Below, one piece after another: positions 53,242-56,965 of a stretch of 56,965 nt of DNA. The DNA lies in NCBI RefSeq assembly GCF_002286775.1, contig NZ_NSGJ01000031.1, positions 1 through 56,965 on the forward strand, in the 5' to 3' direction. Each line of letters begins with the position of its first letter. Positions within the stretch are counted from its first letter, which is position 1. The position numbers and the translations under genes are program-made. Source of the stretch: Myroides sp. N17-2. GTDB taxonomy: Bacteria; Bacteroidota; Bacteroidia; Flavobacteriales; Flavobacteriaceae. The notes under the pieces were generated by a model. That model made no database searches. It was not told the DNA's origin and saw nothing but the letters and a program-made list of their open reading frames with translations.

Positions 53242-54750
53242 ATGAGACTCTTCGCTTTTTTATTACCTATTCTTTTATTAGGGTGCAGTAAAACTGATGA
53301 CAATAATTTAATAAAGTCTAAAATAGAGGATATCCAGACAGAGAGTAATTCTAATGTGATTAAAATCACTGAATATTTAAACCCTAGTAATAAAGAATTT
53401 CAACAATTACTTAATACCTATAGAGCTACTAGTTTAACTAGTAGCTCTTATAACACGTTGGCTCTTAATCAAAGTGATCTAGATTTTTTTGATAATAAAT
53501 ATATAATTTCAACAGATAATCCAACAATTCCAAATTCATTAAGTACTATTGTTTATCCAGGTATTGTTTTTGAAGGAGGAGATTTAGTTCAAGATCTAGA
53601 TTTTCAAGTTATAACAGTCAATAATAAATTGCCTATTACAATTACTAGTAATATATTGTATAATGAACCTAAAACATCTTCAAAAACACTTAATAATCCA
53701 AGTAGAAGCGCTTTTGATCAATATATTAACGAAGTTACAAGAGGTGCTGTTTTTGATCAAAGTGAAAGTTTTAAATATTCTATAAAGCAATTCAATTTTT
53801 ATGATGAATTAAAAAGAAACTTTGGCTCAAATATTAATACCCAAAAGCTATTCTCATCTTATACAGAACACATAAGTGAAAGATCAAAGAGTATTGCTAA
53901 AAAAAATGGTTTCGTTATTGATTTTACCCATATTGCCTTTACAGTCTCTATGGATTTAGCCAAGGTAAGTAGTACTACAATAAAAGGCAATACAACTAAC
54001 GAACCTTTAATGATTAGTTCTATTAGTTATGGTAGAAAGGGGATTCTAACTCTAGAAACGGACTATTCTTCTAGTAAAGTAAATACTGTACTAGAAAAAG
54101 TTATGAAAAATATACTTCAGAAAAAGAGAGAGAAGCTTGAAATAGATGAAGAAAAAATATTTAGTGAGTCTGTCTTTAAAATTTTAGTTATAGGTGGTGA
54201 TGGACGAGATTTAGTTCATACTTTTTCAGGCTTAGATGCTTTTTATCAATGGATGGCAAATGATACATTCACTGAATACTCTTATGGCGTACCAATAAAA
54301 GCAACATACAATAAGGTAAACACTTTAGAATCAAAAATATTTAATTTTGAAGTAACAACTAAAATTAGACCTTTATTTGTGCATATAAGAGTAGAAGAAA
54401 TCAGAAACAGTTCTTCTGGCTATAATTATGATTATAGTGCTAATATATGGTTGGACTTCTATGAGGATCGAGAGAAATCGATCAAGACAACCCCCTCAAA
54501 TTATATTGAATTTTTTATAGATAAAAGCGAGAAAAAAGAATCTATAAGAGGTGAAAAAGTAACTACTCACATCAATAATTCTGAAACTATAACTCACGGT
54601 CCTTTCTTAATACCAACAAATAGTATTTACATAGGGCAAGCAATTACAAAATTTAGTGACTTATCAGGTCCTAACTCAACAAATAGAAAATCAGAAAATC
54701 ATTCAAGAACTTATACATTAAAATCAAGTCCATTTTTTATAAAAATTTAG
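53242..54750 (+). CDS. Cholesterol-dependent-cytolysin-like lipoprotein, second long form
   Basis: A 502-aa lipoprotein (LFAFLLPILLLGC, lipid Cys15) paralogous along its length to the first long form: VYPGIVFEGGDL (104-115), RNFGSNINTQKLFSSYTEH, GFVIDFTHIAFTVSMDLAKV, MISSISYGRKGILTLETDYS (YGR at 263-265), FKILVIGGDGRDLVHTFSGL and SYGVPIKATYNK (347-358). The C-terminal domain is again beta-rich and has no undecapeptide, but diverges strongly from the first long form, which suggests different targets or roles. It starts 4 bp after the short-form gene. No immunity protein is recognised behind it. Confidence 0.87.
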   Translation: MRLFAFLLPILLLGCSKTDDNNLIKSKIEDIQTESNSNVIKITEYLNPSNKEFQQLLNTYRATSLTSSSYNTLALNQSDLDFFDNKYIISTDNPTIPNSLSTIVYPGIVFEGGDLVQDLDFQVITVNNKLPITITSNILYNEPKTSSKTLNNPSRSAFDQYINEVTRGAVFDQSESFKYSIKQFNFYDELKRNFGSNINTQKLFSSYTEHISERSKSIAKKNGFVIDFTHIAFTVSMDLAKVSSTTIKGNTTNEPLMISSISYGRKGILTLETDYSSSKVNTVLEKVMKNILQKKREKLEIDEEKIFSESVFKILVIGGDGRDLVHTFSGLDAFYQWMANDTFTEYSYGVPIKATYNKVNTLESKIFNFEVTTKIRPLFVHIRVEEIRNSSSGYNYDYSANIWLDFYEDREKSIKTTPSNYIEFFIDKSEKKESIRGEKVTTHINNSETITHGPFLIPTNSIYIGQAITKFSDLSGPNSTNRKSENHSRTYTLKSSPFFIKI

Positions 54751-55803
54751 TTTTCTTACTTTAAAAAAAGTAATTCATGCAATAATACTAAAAGGCACAC
54801 ATTCTATTTATAATTTAAATGAAATAAAGAAACTACTTATTTCTATTGTATGTCTTATTTGTCGTTTAAACTATGTGTTGTAGTGCATTTAGTTTTCAGC
54901 TTTTAAAAATGCTTATTTAGATAATTAAGTACAAAGCTGAATCTAACCAACCTATATATAGAAATTTTATAACTGTGAAAAAAGGTAAGTTAGTTAGCAC
55001 TCAACAATACAACATAATATATCTGAATAGTGTAAATCTATGAAACCCTTAGGGATTAATATACTGTGAAGTTCAGAATATTTGCTATAAGAGATTATTG
55101 GTTTTATAGCTAATTTTTTATGTAATTTTAAAAAACTAGAGGCTACTTAAAGTAGTTGTAAGAGATAAGGATACCTTGTATTGAATCATATTTTAGTTTT
55201 GTTTTAACATATTTTAGACTTTTAGTATATAGGTGTTTGTTTTATTAAACTTAGTGTATTGGGCAATTGATTAGGCAAAAGTACATCAAGAAAATAAGAT
55301 TAAACAGTAAAGGTACTTAATGCAAACCCTAAGAAAACCTTAAACTTTCTTGGGGTCTTTCGTTTAAAATTTATTACTTTCTTTAATTTTAATAAGAGGG
55401 TAATAGGAGGAGTATAAACCTAACGATAATGAATTTTATTAGGGATTCTACTAAAGATTTCCCTTAAATTTTTATTGTAGTATTTAGAGATATTCTAGAG
55501 GTGTTGTTGTATTGAAGATACTTAATAATCTTGTTTTTAAGTTTTATGCGTGGATATTACTAATGTGTTTTAGTTAGTATTATACGTTTTACTCAAAAAA
55601 AACAGATATTCGCCAATTGTAGCAGGTATCATGCTTTAAATTTTGTTACATTTACAACTGAATCTTATATAAAACATAATACCCCTTTAGAGAGAGGGGT
55701 TTTTTGGTTAATGAGAAAATGGATTTTGGAGCGGATACTATCTTCTGTCTTCATCTTCTAGAAAACCTTTCGCAAGAGTAAAATATTGAGAAAAAGAAAA
55801 CAG
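54751..55803. other. Long intergenic region with two terminator-like hairpins
   Basis: About 1 kb without a recognisable gene. At 55326-55356 accctaagaaa pairs with tttcttggggt and is followed by a short T-rich stretch. At 55681-55700 an 8-bp stem, acccctttagagagaggggt, is followed by six T, an ideal terminator, although no plus-strand gene lies close upstream; a TACATTTA about 35 bases before it could be a -7-like box, so a very short transcript or leader is possible. The nagB promoter should lie after it. Confidence 0.5.
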
Positions 55804-56598
55804 ATGAAAGATTTATTTAAGACACAAGATATTACATATAAAAGAGAGGATGCGATAAAGGTGTATTCTGACAAGGATGTGGCTTCAGCTTATGTGGCTG
55901 AACGTATAGCGAAGATCATCAAGCATAAACAACAGATAGGGGAGCGTGCTATCATAGGGCTAGCAACTGGATCTACTCCGAAGGGGGTGTATCGCGAGCT
56001 AGTGCGTATGCATAAGGATGAAGGTCTGAGCTTTAAGAATGTGGTAACGTTTAACTTGGATGAGTATTATCCAATCCTTCCTGTGGATGACCAGAGTTAT
56101 ATGTCGTTTATGAAGAGTAATCTGTTTAATCATATTGATATTGATCATTGCCATGTGCATATTCCCGATGGGACTTTGTCTCTAGAGGGTATACAAGCGT
56201 ACTGTGATTTATACGAGCAGAAGATAGTAGACTTCGGTGGGCTAGATATTCAGTTATTAGGGATTGGTCGTACTGGGCATATCGGGTTTAATGAGCCTGG
56301 TGCTATTTTGGAGTCTAAGACGCGTCTAGTGACCCTAAATGATATCACTCGTGAGGATGCAAAGGATGATTTTGGTGGTAAAGAAAAGGTTCCTACCCAG
56401 GCAATCACTATGGGGGTGCAGACGATCACTCAGGCAAAAGAGGTTATCCTTATGGCGCTTAGTCAGCGTAAAGCGGAGATTATTAAGCTTGCGCTAGAGG
56501 GGGAGATTACTACGGATATTCCGGCGACATTCTTGCAGAAGTTGAGGCATGTGGAATATATCTTGGATAGTGAGGCGGCATCGCTTTTGTCAAGATAA
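55804..56598 (+). CDS. nagB: Glucosamine-6-phosphate deaminase
   Basis: A 264-aa enzyme that converts glucosamine 6-phosphate to fructose 6-phosphate and ammonia. Start at the ATG at 55804 (MKDLFKTQDITYKREDAIKV); an upstream TTG would add six basic residues and is less likely. LATGSTPKGVYRELVRMHKD is the phosphate loop, FNLDEYYPI has the catalytic Asp86, and GIGRTGHIGFNEPGAILESK the His159/Glu164 pair. The RTGHIGFNEPG form is that of the long Bacteroidota NagB proteins, which carry an extra C-terminal domain; this one stops where that domain would begin. Its codon use is more GC-rich than the neighbouring toxin region, as expected of a core gene. Confidence 0.92.
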   Translation: MKDLFKTQDITYKREDAIKVYSDKDVASAYVAERIAKIIKHKQQIGERAIIGLATGSTPKGVYRELVRMHKDEGLSFKNVVTFNLDEYYPILPVDDQSYMSFMKSNLFNHIDIDHCHVHIPDGTLSLEGIQAYCDLYEQKIVDFGGLDIQLLGIGRTGHIGFNEPGAILESKTRLVTLNDITREDAKDDFGGKEKVPTQAITMGVQTITQAKEVILMALSQRKAEIIKLALEGEITTDIPATFLQKLRHVEYILDSEAASLLSR

Positions 56599-56660
56599 AG
56601 AGAATTATAGAGGATGAAAAGATAAAAGCAAATAACTGTTTGATTACCTTAGTATAAGGG

Positions 56661-56693
56661 AAAAGCTGTTACTTTTGGGGTAGGAGTTTTTTT
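56661..56693 (+). terminator. Probable terminator after nagB
   Basis: aaaagctgttac pairs, with one mismatch and wobble pairs, with gtaggagtttt, followed by a long T run (56687-56695). The arrangement resembles the terminator after pglE (agctgttgtc stem). Confidence 0.5.
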
Positions 56694-56717
56694 TTCGTCT
56701 ATATAGTTTATTTCAAA

Positions 56718-56733
56718 GCAATAGCGTCCTAAA
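56718..56733. repeat. Left terminal inverted repeat of the right IS4-type element
   Basis: gcaatagcgtcctaaa is the exact reverse complement of 274-289. It lies 84 bases before the transposase start, as expected for the upstream end of the element. Confidence 0.78.
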
Positions 56734-56817
56734 CGTTTAAAAAAAGGCACAAAAAAAGAGAGTAAATTAAGGATCTCAAATTATCTTTGAGTTGCACACC
56801 TAAAAAAGACTCTCTTG

Positions 56818-56965
56818 ATGTCAAATATAACATTGTTTTCTCAAATAATAGCAAAACTTGATCGCTCAAAATTCAAGAAACTTGTAAAAGATAAGCAGAC
56901 TGATAAATACAATAAAGGCTTTGATAGTTGGAGTCATTTAGTATCTATGCTATTTTGCCATTTTG
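56818..56965 (+). CDS. IS4-family transposase, N-terminal part (cut by window edge)
   Basis: The first 49 codons read MSNITLFSQIIAKLDRSKFK and KLVKDKQTDKYNKGFDSWSH, then LVSMLFCHF. This is the conserved N-terminal domain (DUF4372-like) found in Bacteroidota IS4 transposases. The gene continues beyond the window, so its integrity is unknown. Same strand and same terminal repeat as the remnant at the left edge, so the window interior is framed by two directly oriented copies of one IS type. Confidence 0.85.
   Translation, partial: MSNITLFSQIIAKLDRSKFKKLVKDKQTDKYNKGFDSWSHLVSMLFCHF

Overview
The window is AT-rich DNA from a member of the Flavobacteriaceae. Myroides is the best guess, because of the myroilysin-like astacin, the SusC/SusD pair, the Bacteroidota-type mob genes and the TAnnTTTG-type -7 promoter boxes with no Shine-Dalgarno logic. 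I see no tRNA, rRNA or CRISPR array. The genus is an inference; the family-level call is firm.

Layout. (1) 1-290: the 3' end of a broken IS4-family transposase and its terminal repeat; the 5' end of a second IS4-family copy in the same orientation closes the window (56718-56965). (2) 859-3154: three tandem paralogous secreted proteins on the minus strand. (3) 3873-7324: a frameshifted small gene, an AraC-type regulator and a complete ISL3 element with target duplication. (4) 7756-15956: a small DUF6520-like secreted protein facing a minus-strand operon of SusC, SusD, a lipoprotein and an S9 prolyl-oligopeptidase-type enzyme, i.e. a TonB-dependent uptake and hydrolysis system, probably for peptides. 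(5) 15957-17457: a long non-coding stretch with strong hairpins and a minus-strand structured RNA with its own -7 box and terminator (possibly 6S RNA). (6) 17458-19970: an HTH protein and MobA/MobB mobilisation genes, a remnant of an integrative element.

(7) 20360-40042: a surface-polysaccharide (capsule/O-antigen) locus. TviB-type dehydrogenase and WecB/WecC make UDP-linked uronic acids including ManNAcA. RfbA/RfbB plus a VioA-type aminotransferase and an acetyltransferase make a dTDP-4-acetamido-4,6-dideoxyhexose (probably Qui4NAc). PglC/PglD/PglE-type proteins supply and load a bacillosamine-type initiating sugar. Wzx, an EpsG-like Wzy and four glycosyltransferases (one WecF-like) build and export the repeat unit. 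A four-helix-bundle ORF flanked by six hairpin-forming repeats sits between rfbB and rfbA. Export genes (Wza/Wzc) and the 4,6-dehydratase PglF are not in the window.

(8) 40289-54750: a decaying accessory region rich in secreted effectors: an astacin metalloprotease lipoprotein, an omptin-like barrel protein, a wrecked HExxH metalloprotease pseudogene, IS1380 remnants, a two-component system (TPR sensor kinase and NarL-type regulator) with a second broken copy of the regulator, and, most notably, three consecutive lipoproteins of the cholesterol-dependent-cytolysin-like (CDCL) family, in the order long, short, long. This looks like a multi-component pore-forming toxin cassette. (9) 55804-56598: nagB, a more GC-rich core-type gene, then the next IS copy.
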